Shown here: positions 35,151 to 43,540 of the stretch, in pieces
How the letters are laid out: every line of letters begins with the position of its first letter
How positions within the stretch are numbered: the stretch's first letter is position 1
Notes under the pieces: model-generated
What the model was told of the DNA's origin: nothing
Databases searched by the model: none
Seen by the model: the letters and a program-made list of their open reading frames with translations, nothing else
Made by a program: the position numbers and the translations under genes
Assembly: GCF_020176715.1 (NCBI RefSeq)
Contig: NZ_JAIVMF010000016.1
Location: 1-64,000, forward strand
Source: Stappia stellulata
GTDB lineage: Bacteria; Pseudomonadota; Alphaproteobacteria; Rhizobiales; Stappiaceae
DNA: 64,000 nucleotides
Reading direction: 5' to 3'

Positions 35151-36731
35151 TCAGTACCACGCATCCTCCATCGCTGCCTTGCGGCGCGCAATGAAATCCG
35201 TGAGTTCCGCTTCCACGGCAACATCCAGCGGCGGTGCCTGGTAGTCGGCCAGCATCGCCTTCCAGCGGGCGTTGGCGCGGGTCGCCGCGTCCTTGCCGCC
35301 GGCATCCTCCCAGGTCTCGAACGGGTCGTTGTCGGCCAGCTCGCTGTCCCAGAAACAGGTCTCGTAATTCGCCATCGTATGGGCGCAGCCGAAGAAATGG
35401 TTGCCGGGACCGACCTCGGCGAAGGCATCGAGCGCCAGCGCGTTGTCGTCGACGGCAACGCCGGCGAGATAGCTGTGCAGCGCGCCGCACTGGTCGACGT
35501 CGAGCACGAATTTCTCGTAGCTCATCGACAGCAAGCCATCGAGGAAGCCGGCCGAATGCAGCAGGAAATTCGCGCCGCTTTGCACCGCCGAGAGCATCGA
35601 CATGGCGCTTTCCTGCATGGCCTGGGCGTCGGGCAGCTTGGAGGTGGTGAAGGAGCCGGCACAGCGCAGCGGCAGGTTGAGGCGTCGCGCCAACTGGCCG
35701 ACGACCAGCGAGCCGACCGCCGGTTCCGGCGTGCCGAAGGTGGGCGAGCCGGACCGCAGTGCCATGGAGGAGAGGAAGTTGCCGAAGATCACCGGCGCGC
35801 CGGGGCGCACCAGCTGGGTGAGCGCGCAGCCGACCATGGTTTCGGCGAGCGCCTGGGCGATGGCGCCGGCGGTGGTCACCGGCCCCATCGCGCCGCCGAG
35901 GATGAAGGGCACGATCACCGAGCCCTGGTTGGCGGCGGCATAGGCGCGGATCGCGCCCGTCATCGTCCCGTCCCAGACGAGCGGCGAATTGACATTGACG
36001 TTGCCCATGATCACGCAGTCGCGCTCGACGCGCTCCGCGCCAAAGACGATGCGGGCCATCTCGATGTTGTCTTCCGCGCGCTCCGGCGCGGTGATCGAGC
36101 CGAGAAAGGCCTTGTCGGAATATTTCAGGTGCGAAAACACCATGTCGAGATGGCGCTTGTTGACCGGAATGTCGGTCGGTTCGCAGACGGTGCCGCCGGA
36201 ATGGTGCAGCCAGGGCGCCATATAGGCGAGTTTCACGAAGTTCTCGAAGTCCTCCAGCGTGCCGTAGCGCCGGCCCCGGTCGAGATCCATGACGAAGGGC
36301 GAGCCATAGGCGGGCGCGAAGGCCATATGCGGGCCGCCGATCTTCACCGAGCGGGCCGGATTGCGGGCGTGCTGGGTGAATTCGGCCGGCGCGGTCCTCA
36401 GGATCTCGCGCAGCATGCCGGGCTCGAAGGTGCAGGTGATGCCCTCACCGCCGGCGCCGGCTTGGCGAAACAGGCGCAGCGCCTCGTCGTCGCCGCGAAA
36501 CTCGATGCCGACCTCGGCCAGGATCCGGTCGGCCGCCGCCTCGATGCGCAGCAGGCGCTCCTCGTCGAGGATCTCATACGGCGGTATGGCGCGGGTGACA
36601 TAGGCGGGACCCGACAGTTTCGCGGCCGCGCGCCGGTCGCGGCGGCGGTCGCGCGCGCCGCGCCGGGGTGTGCCTGCGTCGGCGGCTTCGTTTGTGCCTC
36701 GCGATGTCGGAGCCAGTCCTGCAACAGCCAT
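35151..36731 (-). CDS. Non-pyrrolysine MttB-family (trimethylamine methyltransferase-like) protein
   Basis: 526 residues from ATG 36731 (GGGAGGAG 6 nt upstream). A basic Arg-rich leader of about 45 residues precedes the family core, with PPYEILDEERLLRIEAAADR, HMAFAPAYGSPFVMDLDRGRR-type and GPGNHFFGCAHTMANYE motifs near the end. There is no internal TAG, so it belongs to the MttB group without pyrrolysine. A characterised member demethylates glycine betaine with a corrinoid protein. No corrinoid protein or methylcobamide transferase is encoded nearby. It is operonic with the DgcA-like oxidoreductase and divergent from a LysR regulator. Confidence 0.87.
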   Translation of the reverse strand: MAVAGLAPTSRGTNEAADAGTPRRGARDRRRDRRAAAKLSGPAYVTRAIPPYEILDEERLLRIEAAADRILAEVGIEFRGDDEALRLFRQAGAGGEGITCTFEPGMLREILRTAPAEFTQHARNPARSVKIGGPHMAFAPAYGSPFVMDLDRGRRYGTLEDFENFVKLAYMAPWLHHSGGTVCEPTDIPVNKRHLDMVFSHLKYSDKAFLGSITAPERAEDNIEMARIVFGAERVERDCVIMGNVNVNSPLVWDGTMTGAIRAYAAANQGSVIVPFILGGAMGPVTTAGAIAQALAETMVGCALTQLVRPGAPVIFGNFLSSMALRSGSPTFGTPEPAVGSLVVGQLARRLNLPLRCAGSFTTSKLPDAQAMQESAMSMLSAVQSGANFLLHSAGFLDGLLSMSYEKFVLDVDQCGALHSYLAGVAVDDNALALDAFAEVGPGNHFFGCAHTMANYETCFWDSELADNDPFETWEDAGGKDAATRANARWKAMLADYQAPPLDVAVEAELTDFIARRKAAMEDAWY

Positions 36732-36851
36732 TGCGCTCTCCTCCCGGTCCCAGGTGGCGGGGCGGGGAAAGTCGCCCTCGACGCCTGTTTGCGATCAAAA
36801 GCCTAGCTGTTGCGAAACGTCGCGTAATGCTGGAAAAATCTCATGCGTGAG

Positions 36852-36866
36852 ATAAGCTTGGCTTAT
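36852..36866. promoter_or_regulatory. LTTR-type palindrome overlapping the LysR start codon
   Basis: ATAAG (36852-36856), CTTGG, CTTAT (36862-36866) is a perfect 5-5-5 inverted repeat with T53-N11-A65 spacing, the LysR-box form. It covers the start codon of the lysR gene (36865) and lies about 120 bases before the divergent mttB-like gene. It probably mediates autorepression. Confidence 0.6.
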
Positions 36867-37773
36867 GGAAAGCCTGCGTCATCTGCTCCCCTCCGCCAGC
36901 GCGCTGATCGCCTTCGAGGCGGCGGGCCGTCACGGCAGTTTCACCCGCGCCGGCGAGGAGCTTGGCATGAGCCAGGCGGCGGTCAGCCTTGCGGTGAAGG
37001 GACTGGAGGAAACGCTTGGCGTGCGCCTGTTCCACCGGCGGCACCGGCGGGTCGTGCTGACGGAAGCCGGCGCGCGGTTTCATGCGGATGTCGCGCTCGG
37101 GCTCGGCACGATCCGCAAGTCGGCGGAAGAGCTGCGCGCGCTGGGCACCGAGCAGCATGTCACGCTGTCGGCCTCCACCGCCTTCGCCAGCTTCTGGATG
37201 CTGCCCCGGCTGGCGCGGTTTCGCGAGGACCTGCCGGAGATTGACCTGCGCATCCAGACGTCCGAGCGGGATCTCGACATCGTGGCGGAAGACATTCCGC
37301 TGGGGGTGCGGTCCGGCGTCGTCGGCGGCTTTTTCGCCTATGACGCGGAGGTGCTGGCGCCGGAGCGGATCCAGCCGGTCGCAAGTCCCGCCCATGTTGC
37401 GGCGCATGGCCTGCCGGAGGGCGCCGAGGCGCTGGCCCGCCAGCGGCTCATTCATCTGGAGGAGCCTTACCGGCCCTGCACCGACTGGGGCGACTGGTTT
37501 GCAAGCGTCGGGTTGCCGCGCCCGGCGCGCGCCAGCGGGCTGCTGATCAACGATTATGTCCTGGTCCTGCAGGCGGTGATGGGCGGGCAGGGCGTCGCGC
37601 TCGGCTGGGAGCATCTCACCGACCGGCTGATCGGCGACGGATTGCTGGTTTGCGTCGACGACCATGTGCTGGAAACCGCGACGCCGTTCCAGCTGGTGTG
37701 GCCGCGCGACCGGGTGCTTCCGCCCTCCGCCGAACAGGTGCGCGACTGGCTGCTCGACCAGCGCGGCACCTGA
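36865..37773 (+). CDS. LysR-family regulator, GcvA-like
   Basis: 302 residues. The N-terminal winged HTH has HGSFTRAGEELGMSQAAVSLAVKGLEE, and GVRLFHRRHRRVVLTEAG is the classic post-HTH segment. The effector domain (WMLPRLARFREDLPEIDLRI, SERDLDIVAEDI) is of the GcvA/AmpR type. It is divergent from the mttB-like/dgcA-like operon, so it is the likely regulator of that operon and of itself. The inducer is probably an N-methylated amine (inference). Confidence 0.9.
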   Translation: MESLRHLLPSASALIAFEAAGRHGSFTRAGEELGMSQAAVSLAVKGLEETLGVRLFHRRHRRVVLTEAGARFHADVALGLGTIRKSAEELRALGTEQHVTLSASTAFASFWMLPRLARFREDLPEIDLRIQTSERDLDIVAEDIPLGVRSGVVGGFFAYDAEVLAPERIQPVASPAHVAAHGLPEGAEALARQRLIHLEEPYRPCTDWGDWFASVGLPRPARASGLLINDYVLVLQAVMGGQGVALGWEHLTDRLIGDGLLVCVDDHVLETATPFQLVWPRDRVLPPSAEQVRDWLLDQRGT

Positions 37774-37795
37774 CCGGTTTCTTACCCGCTCCGGA

Positions 37796-38809
37796 TCAGG
37801 CCGGACGGGTGCCGAGCGCCAGCTTGGTCATGCCCGGGATCAGCGGCTCGACGCCGACGTTCTCGAAGCCCGCCTTGACCAACTGCTTTTCCAGCCAGTC
37901 GGCGGCGATGGAACGCGCCTCCGGCGTGAAGGCGGTGTGCTGCAACTGCCAGAGTGCGGTGTTCTTCGGTCCTGCGCGGTCGCTGTCGACGACGAAGTCA
38001 TGCACCATCAGCAGGCCGCCCGGCGCCAGGTGGTCGAAGGCGCGCTTGAACAGGTCCTCATGGGCGTGGTCCGGTACGCCGGAGAGCAGATAGGACATGA
38101 GGATCGCATCCTGCTCGCGCGGCCATTCGGTTTCCAGCGCATTGCCCTCCCGGTAGGCGATGCGATCCGACAGGCCGGCCTTGTCGACGAAGCTGCGGCC
38201 GAGTTTCGCCACATTGGGGAACTCGACGATGGTTGCCGAAAGATCGGGAAAGGTCTGGCACAGGGTGATCGCGAAGGCGCCGGTGCCGCCGCCGACATCG
38301 AGCAGCGTGCGGGCGTTGGCGAGATCGACCCGACGGGCAAGGCCAAGCGCGGGGCCGAGCGAGCCGGCGTGCTGGCTTTCCGAATAGAGCCGGGCTTCCT
38401 TGGGATCGGAAAACCACTCGGCATAGGAGGCGGTGGCATCCTCGGGCAGGTCGCCGGAGAGCGCCGGCTCGATCTGGTCCATCAGCGGATACATCTGCTG
38501 GCCGACCTGGAGGCGCAGGTAGTCGCCGAAATCATATTTCGCGCCCTTGACCAGAAAGCGCTCGGCCGCCGGCGAATTGCGGTAGGTGCCATCGACCCGC
38601 TCGACCAGGCCGAGCGCGGCAAGGGCCGTCAGCAGCGTGCGGCAGCGCTCGCCCGGAAGGTCGACCTTCTTCGCCAGCGCATCGACCGTTGCCGGGGCTT
38701 CGGCCAGTTGCGTGAAGATGCCGAAGTGAAGGGCAGCAAACAAAGCCTTCGAGCCCATGTAGCCAAAAGCAATATCCGAGATTTCTTCCGCTTCCGTAAG
38801 GGTCGGCAT
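37796..38809 (-). CDS. Class II O-methyltransferase-like protein (CrtF/HIOMT type)
   Basis: 337 residues. The N-terminal dimerisation winged-helix part (ALHFGIFTQLAEAPATVDAL, LLTALAALGLVERV) is followed by the SAM-binding domain. Motif I is LLDVGGGTGAFAI, with a later DHLAPGGLLMVHDFVVD. This is the Methyltransf_2 layout of small-molecule O-methyltransferases such as acetylserotonin or hydroxyneurosporene methyltransferase. It ends only 23 nt from the convergent LysR gene. No obvious pathway neighbour. Substrate not predictable. Confidence 0.85.
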   Translation of the reverse strand: MPTLTEAEEISDIAFGYMGSKALFAALHFGIFTQLAEAPATVDALAKKVDLPGERCRTLLTALAALGLVERVDGTYRNSPAAERFLVKGAKYDFGDYLRLQVGQQMYPLMDQIEPALSGDLPEDATASYAEWFSDPKEARLYSESQHAGSLGPALGLARRVDLANARTLLDVGGGTGAFAITLCQTFPDLSATIVEFPNVAKLGRSFVDKAGLSDRIAYREGNALETEWPREQDAILMSYLLSGVPDHAHEDLFKRAFDHLAPGGLLMVHDFVVDSDRAGPKNTALWQLQHTAFTPEARSIAADWLEKQLVKAGFENVGVEPLIPGMTKLALGTRPA

Positions 38810-39073
38810 CGGTCTGTCGTCTCCTTGTCAATGTTCGCGCGGCGGCCCGCAAAGATCGGGCCTGCCGGATAAGCGCGATTTTTCTGTCATGGCCGGTCGC
38901 GGGATCGCATCCGGCTGGCACGTGGCGTGCCTGCAAAGGCTGGATGGTCTTGTTAATACGTTTCCATGAAACAATCCACCTTGCGTCAGCCGCTGCACGC
39001 TATTCGGGCATGCGCCGCGTTTTCGCGCAGTCCGGCAAGGGACGGGTGCGGGCCGGCGCGAGCGCGCGCAAAC

Positions 39074-39103
39074 AAACCGCCGTGCCCGGGCGCGCGGCGG
39101 TTT
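39074..39103 (-). terminator. Terminator of puuD
   Basis: AAACCGCCG (39074-39082) and CGGCGGTTT (39095-39103) pair perfectly over a 12-nt loop. On the minus strand the stem ends in TTTGTTTG, giving a T-rich tail. Confidence 0.75.
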
Positions 39104-39130
39104 TCGGTCGGGTCCGGCCGGGTCTGGACC

Positions 39131-40375
39131 CTAGCGGGTCGCGTTCTCGTACCAGGCGGCGAGCAGGGCGCGCTCGTTCTGTTCCATATAGGTGAGATTG
39201 GCGGGCGGCATGGCATGGGAGCGCGCGGCCTGCAGGTAGATCTGGCGGGCGTGGACGGCGATCTCGGCGTCGGTTTCCAGGTGAACCCCCTTCGGCGCGA
39301 CGACGATGCCGTCCCAGGCGGGCTCGGCGGCGTGGCACATGGAGCAGCGCCCGAGCACCGTGTCGCGCACGTCGGCGAATTGCGGCGCGGCGATCAGCTG
39401 CGCCATCGCCGGCGTCATCGGCGTCGCCGGCGCGGTGACGCTGGCGGCGTTGTCGGTCGCGGTGCCCGGCGGCGGCAGGGTGGAGAGCCAGACAACGGCG
39501 ACGAAAAGTGCCGCCGTCGCGCCCCAGGTCCACCAGGGTTTTCCCTTGCCGGCATGCAGGGTGTTGAAGAAATGGCGGATCGTGACGCCCATCAGGAACA
39601 CCAGCGAGGCGATCACCCAGTTGTAGGGGGTGGCGAAGGCCAGCGGGTAATGGTTCGACAGCATCAGGAAGATGACCGGCAGGGTCAGGTAGTTGTTGTG
39701 CAGCGAGCGCTGCTTGGCCTGGGCGCCGAGCGCGGGGTCGGGCGTCTCGCCCTTCAGCAGGGCGGCGACCACCTTCTTCTGGTTGGGAATGATGATCATG
39801 AACACATTGGCGGACATGATCGTGGCGGTGAAGACGCCGAGATGCAGGAAGGCGGCGCGGCCGGTGAAGAGCTGGGTGTAGCCCCAGGCCATGGCGACCA
39901 GCACCACATAGAGGAGCAGCATCAGCCCCGTGGTGCTTTTTCCGGCGGGCGACTTGCACAGCAGGTCGTAGACGATCCAGCCGAAGGCGATCGAGGCGAT
40001 GGAGACGGCGATCGCCACCGGCTGCGACATCTCCAGGACGTTGGCGTCGATCAGATAGAGGTCGGCGCCGGCGTAATAGACCACCGCCATCAGCGCGAAG
40101 CCGGAGAGCCACGTCGCGTAGCTCTCCCATTTGAACCAGGTCAGGTGCTCCGGCATGTCCGCCGGTGCCACCAGATACTTGCGGATGTGGTAGAAGCCGC
40201 CGCCGTGCACCTGCCATTCCTCGCCGTGGGCGCCCTTCGGCAGGTCGGGCGCCTTGCGCAGGCCGAGGTCCAGCGCGATGAAATAGAAGGACGAGCCGAT
40301 CCAGGCGATGGCCGTGATCACATGCAGCCATCTCAGCGCAAAGGACAGCCAGTCCCAGGCAATCGCCATTTCCAT
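39131..40375 (-). CDS. puuD: Membrane-bound urate oxidase PuuD with C-terminal cytochrome c
   Basis: 414 residues from ATG 40375 (GGAG 7 nt upstream). About eight TM helices form the urate hydroxylase domain (LRWLHVITAIAWIGSSFYF, HGGGFYHIRKY, FFNTLHAGKGKPWWTWGA). After a linker the protein ends in a c-type cytochrome domain with the heme motif C344-S-M-C347-H348 and a late methionine ligand candidate in SHAMPPANLTYME. PuuD replaces soluble uricase in many proteobacteria and passes electrons from urate to the respiratory chain. Divergent LysR and downstream uraD/alc confirm the context. Confidence 0.94.
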   Translation of the reverse strand: MEMAIAWDWLSFALRWLHVITAIAWIGSSFYFIALDLGLRKAPDLPKGAHGEEWQVHGGGFYHIRKYLVAPADMPEHLTWFKWESYATWLSGFALMAVVYYAGADLYLIDANVLEMSQPVAIAVSIASIAFGWIVYDLLCKSPAGKSTTGLMLLLYVVLVAMAWGYTQLFTGRAAFLHLGVFTATIMSANVFMIIIPNQKKVVAALLKGETPDPALGAQAKQRSLHNNYLTLPVIFLMLSNHYPLAFATPYNWVIASLVFLMGVTIRHFFNTLHAGKGKPWWTWGATAALFVAVVWLSTLPPPGTATDNAASVTAPATPMTPAMAQLIAAPQFADVRDTVLGRCSMCHAAEPAWDGIVVAPKGVHLETDAEIAVHARQIYLQAARSHAMPPANLTYMEQNERALLAAWYENATR

Positions 40376-40509
40376 CGAGGGTCTCCGTTTCTGCGGGTCC
40401 GCCATGGAGCGGACAGGGGCGGGACGGCGCGTGCCTCCGTCAGCCTCGCAGACTGACAGATCGGCGATTTGCAAAAAAGTCCGATGACGCACCCAGCACT
40501 ATCAAAAAA

Positions 40510-40520
40510 ATCTTGAAGAT
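40510..40520. promoter_or_regulatory. Short palindrome in puuD-lysR intergenic region
   Basis: ATCTT-G-AAGAT, perfect 5-1-5, located 16 bases before the lysR start. A candidate binding site, but short. Confidence 0.35.
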
Positions 40521-40535
40521 GGTATCCGGCTGGTC

Positions 40536-41477
40536 ATGTCCTATGTGAACAATCTCAAGGTGTTTGTGCGCGTTGTCGAGCTCGGCAGCATGTCGGCGGC
40601 CGCGCGCGACCGCCGCGTGTCGCCGGCCGTGGTCTCCAGCCGGATCGGCGAGCTGGAAAAGCACCTTGGCGTCCGACTGTTCAACCGCACCACGCGCAAG
40701 CTGCAGCCGACGGAACATGGCGCCATCTTCTACAAGGGCGCGGTCAAGATCCTAGACACCATCGAGGAGGCGGAAGCCGCCGTCGCCGATGTGGCGCGCA
40801 ATCCGCGCGGCTCGATCTTCGTGGCCGCGCCGCTTGGCATCGGCCGGAGGCTGATCGCGCCGCTGATCCCGGAGTTCAAGGCGGCCTATCCGGCGGTCGA
40901 CGTGCGGCTGCGCCTTTCCGACCGCAAGCTGGACGTCATGGGTGAGGGGCTCGACATCGCCTTCGTGCTCGGCACGCCGCAGGATTCCGCCCTGCGCATG
41001 CGGCCGGTCTTCGAGTGCGAGCGGGTGCTGTGCGCGGCGCCCTCCTATCTGGCCGAACACGGCGTGCCGCAAAGCGGTCGCGATCTGGTCGACGGCCGGC
41101 ACAGCTGTCTGCTCTTGCGCTTTCCCGGCGCCAACGAGTTCCAGTGGACGCTCACCGGGCCGGAGGAGCCGCTGCGCTACGAGGTCGCCGGGCCGTTTGA
41201 ATCCGACGATGGCGACGTGCTGACCGACTGGGCGCTGGCGGGCTGCGGCATCGTCAACAAGCCGCTGTTCGAGGTGATCGACCACCTGCGCAGCGGCGCG
41301 CTGGTCCCGGTCTGCACGGCGACCCCGCCGCCGCCGGTGCAGCTCGCCTGCCTTTATCCGCACAAGCGGTTTCAGGATCCGAAAATCCGGCTCTTCATCG
41401 ATTTCGTCACCGCCGGCTGCCAGCGCGCACTCGATGCGCTGCTGGCGCGCGAGGCCGGAGAGGCGGTGCGGGGATAA
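40536..41477 (+). CDS. LysR-family regulator of purine catabolism
   Basis: 313 residues. HTH in LGSMSAAARDRRVSPAVVSSRIGELE, then LGVRLFNRTTRKLQPTEHG. The effector domain continues with GSIFVAAPLGIGRRLIAPLIPEF and DRKLDVMGEGLDIAFVLG. It is of the CrgA/DmlR-like group. It is divergent from puuD and upstream of uraD-alc-permease, so it likely senses urate or a breakdown product and controls both directions. It is not closely similar to the LysR at 36865. Confidence 0.9.
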   Translation: MSYVNNLKVFVRVVELGSMSAAARDRRVSPAVVSSRIGELEKHLGVRLFNRTTRKLQPTEHGAIFYKGAVKILDTIEEAEAAVADVARNPRGSIFVAAPLGIGRRLIAPLIPEFKAAYPAVDVRLRLSDRKLDVMGEGLDIAFVLGTPQDSALRMRPVFECERVLCAAPSYLAEHGVPQSGRDLVDGRHSCLLLRFPGANEFQWTLTGPEEPLRYEVAGPFESDDGDVLTDWALAGCGIVNKPLFEVIDHLRSGALVPVCTATPPPPVQLACLYPHKRFQDPKIRLFIDFVTAGCQRALDALLAREAGEAVRG

Positions 41478-41779
41478 GGTGCCGGGCGCGGATTGACGGC
41501 GGTGCGGCTTGCGACCGTGCAATTTCGGCAACTCTCGATCAATCCCGATCAACTCTTGCAAAATTTGCGCGCGGAATTGTCGATATTGATCGCGTTGGCG
41601 ACGCAAGCCGTACGTCCGACGGCTCCGCTGACGGGGCTCACCCCGACCCGCTTGTCCCCGCAAGGCCGTCGGCGCGCTTCGCGCCTCGCCGGCGCATCTC
41701 TTTCAAGAAAATTTTGACAATCGGGTTGATTGTTTCGGTTTACCAATAAAGCTTCTCGACCAGGCCAAGGGAGAGGTCC
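41478..41779. other. Regulatory region upstream of uraD
   Basis: 302 bases. It contains a GATCAA direct repeat spaced by one helical turn (41537 and 41547), and then the TTGACA/palindrome element described separately. GGGAGAGG at 41769-41776 is the uraD ribosome site. No gene is seen. Confidence 0.5.
41714..41733 (+). promoter_or_regulatory. Promoter -35 overlapped by ACAATC-N5-GATTGT operator
   Basis: TTGACA (41714-41719) overlaps a perfect 6-5-6 inverted repeat ACAATC (41717-41722) / GATTGT (41728-41733). This is a natural place for repressor or LysR control of uraD. The -10 is not clear. Confidence 0.5.
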
Positions 41780-42319
41780 ATGCCGGATGACACTGCGCAA
41801 CAAAACGGCGATCTTTCGCCCGCCGCAATGAGCCGCGAGCGTTTCGTCGCGCGCTTCGGAAGCATTTTCGAACATTCGCCCTGGATCGCCGAGCGTGCCT
41901 ATGACACGGGGTTCGGACCGGCGGAAAACACCGCCTCCGGCCTGCATGCGGCAATGGTGCGTGTGTTCCGCGAGGCTCGCGAGGACGAGCGGCTTGCGGT
42001 GCTGCGCGCCCACCCCGACCTTGCCGGCAAGCTTGCCGCCGCCAAACGGCTGACGGCGGAATCGACCGGCGAGCAGGCCTCCGCCGGCCTCGATGCGCTG
42101 ACCGACGCGGAGCGCGCGCGCTTCACCGCGCTCAATAATGCCTATACGGCGCGCTTCGGCTTTCCCTTCATCCTGGCGGTGAAGGGCCGCAACAAGCAGG
42201 AAATCCTGGAGAATTTCGAGGCCCGCGTCGACAACGACCGCGACACGGAATTCGCCACCGCCTGCGCCCAGGTCGAACGCATTGCCGGGCTTCGCCTGGC
42301 CGACATCCTGCCGGACTGA
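41780..42319 (+). CDS. uraD: OHCU decarboxylase
   Basis: 179 residues. The catalytic H78 lies in LRAHPDLAG. The substrate-pocket motifs FEHSPWIAERA and FNNAYTARFGFPFILAVKGR-like region are intact. It decarboxylates 2-oxo-4-hydroxy-4-carboxy-5-ureidoimidazoline to S-allantoin, the third step from urate. Normally it acts after HIU hydrolase (uraH), which is not found in the window. GGGAGAGG precedes the ATG. Same strand as alc. Confidence 0.93.
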   Translation: MPDDTAQQNGDLSPAAMSRERFVARFGSIFEHSPWIAERAYDTGFGPAENTASGLHAAMVRVFREAREDERLAVLRAHPDLAGKLAAAKRLTAESTGEQASAGLDALTDAERARFTALNNAYTARFGFPFILAVKGRNKQEILENFEARVDNDRDTEFATACAQVERIAGLRLADILPD

Positions 42320-42379
42320 CCCGTCCGGCGTGTTTTCCCGCCGGCGCAGCGCCGGCGCGTGCTTGAAGGACCCAGACCC

Positions 42380-43393
42380 ATGACACTCGCCACGCCGGAC
42401 ACCCGTCCGGAGTTCGCCAGAAGCGACATCAATCTCGCCTCCGCCGGTCTCGGCGCCAAGGCGCTGTCGGTCACCGACGACTTCTTCGCCAGCGTCGAGC
42501 GCATGCTCGCCGACGACGAGGCCGTCTTCTACCCCGACAAATACGACGACAACGGCAAGTGGATGGATGGCTGGGAATCGCGCCGTCGCCGCGGTCCGGG
42601 TCACGACAGCGCCGTGGTGCGGCTCGCCGCGCGCGGCCGCATCACCGGCTTCGACGTCGACACCGCCCATTTCACCGGCAACTATCCGCCGGCGGCGCGC
42701 ATCGAGGCCTGCGCGGTCGATAGCGACCCGGACGAGGCCACAGTCTGGACCGAGCTTGTCGGCATGGCGGCGCTGGGGCCGAGCGCGCATCACTATTTCG
42801 CCTGCGACAGCGACCAGGTGTGGACCCATGTGCGCCTGCACATCCACCCCGACGGCGGCGTCGCGCGCTTTCGCGTCTTCGGCCGGCCGCAGATCGACCG
42901 CGCAGCGGTCGGCTCCAGCGAGGTCGATCTGGCCTCCGCGCTCAACGGCGCGCGGGTGCTGGCGTTTTCCGATGCGCACTATGGCGCCTACCACCGGCTG
43001 CTTGCGCCGGGGCGCGGCGTCAACATGGGCGACGGCTGGGAGACGCGGCGGCGCCGCGAGCCGGGCAACGACTGGATCATCATCGCGCTCGGCGCGCGCG
43101 GGCTGATCGAGCGCGCCAGCATCGATACCGCCTTCTACAAGGGCAATTTCCCGGAGAGTTTCTCGCTGCAGGCCGCCGATCTCGGCGATTTCGCGGCCGA
43201 TCTCAACGACGCGGTGGTGACGTCGTCGATGTTCTGGGACGAGGTCATCGGCCGAACGAAACTGACCGCCGATGCGATCCACGACATCGCGCGGGGCGAG
43301 GTGCGGGCGCCCAAGCCGGTGACCCACGTCAGGCTCAACATCTATCCCGACGGCGGCATCAGCCGCATTCGGCTCTTCGGCCGCCTCGCCTGA
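42380..43393 (+). CDS. alc: Allantoicase
   Basis: 337 residues from ATG 42380. Two allantoicase repeats are visible: the first with MDGWESRRRRGPGHDSAVVRL, trimmed here to its core WESRRRRGPGHD and RGRITGFDVDTAHFTGNYPP; the second with GDGWETRRRREPGNDWIII and GLIERASIDTAFYKGNFPE. It hydrolyses allantoate to ureidoglycolate and urea. Allantoinase, the preceding step, is not encoded in the window. A terminator follows, so it ends the uraD-alc unit. Confidence 0.94.
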   Translation: MTLATPDTRPEFARSDINLASAGLGAKALSVTDDFFASVERMLADDEAVFYPDKYDDNGKWMDGWESRRRRGPGHDSAVVRLAARGRITGFDVDTAHFTGNYPPAARIEACAVDSDPDEATVWTELVGMAALGPSAHHYFACDSDQVWTHVRLHIHPDGGVARFRVFGRPQIDRAAVGSSEVDLASALNGARVLAFSDAHYGAYHRLLAPGRGVNMGDGWETRRRREPGNDWIIIALGARGLIERASIDTAFYKGNFPESFSLQAADLGDFAADLNDAVVTSSMFWDEVIGRTKLTADAIHDIARGEVRAPKPVTHVRLNIYPDGGISRIRLFGRLA

Positions 43394-43408
43394 GGCTGGC
43401 GACACGAG

Positions 43409-43437
43409 GCCCGGCGCGACAGCGCCGGGCTTTTTTT
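43409..43437 (+). terminator. Terminator of alc
   Basis: GCCCGGCGC (43409-43417) / GCGCCGGGC (43422-43430) with a 4-nt loop and T7 at 43431-43437. Confidence 0.93.
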
Positions 43438-43540
43438 ATCCGGAAAAGACCGGTCGTCCGTCAGGGAACGCGGACGCAACAAGACCGGCGCCGGACACAC
43501 CCAAAGCGCCATCGCGCGCCTTCCAGAAGGAGACAGACCC

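Noticed and set aside
32065-35244. A 1059-residue plus-strand open frame
   Set aside because: It is antisense to the MipA and DgcA-like genes. Composition is Arg/Asp/Gly-rich with no domain. It is a high-GC shadow frame.
36732-36851. Cobalamin riboswitch upstream of the MttB-like gene
   Set aside because: The interval is too short and lacks the B12 box.
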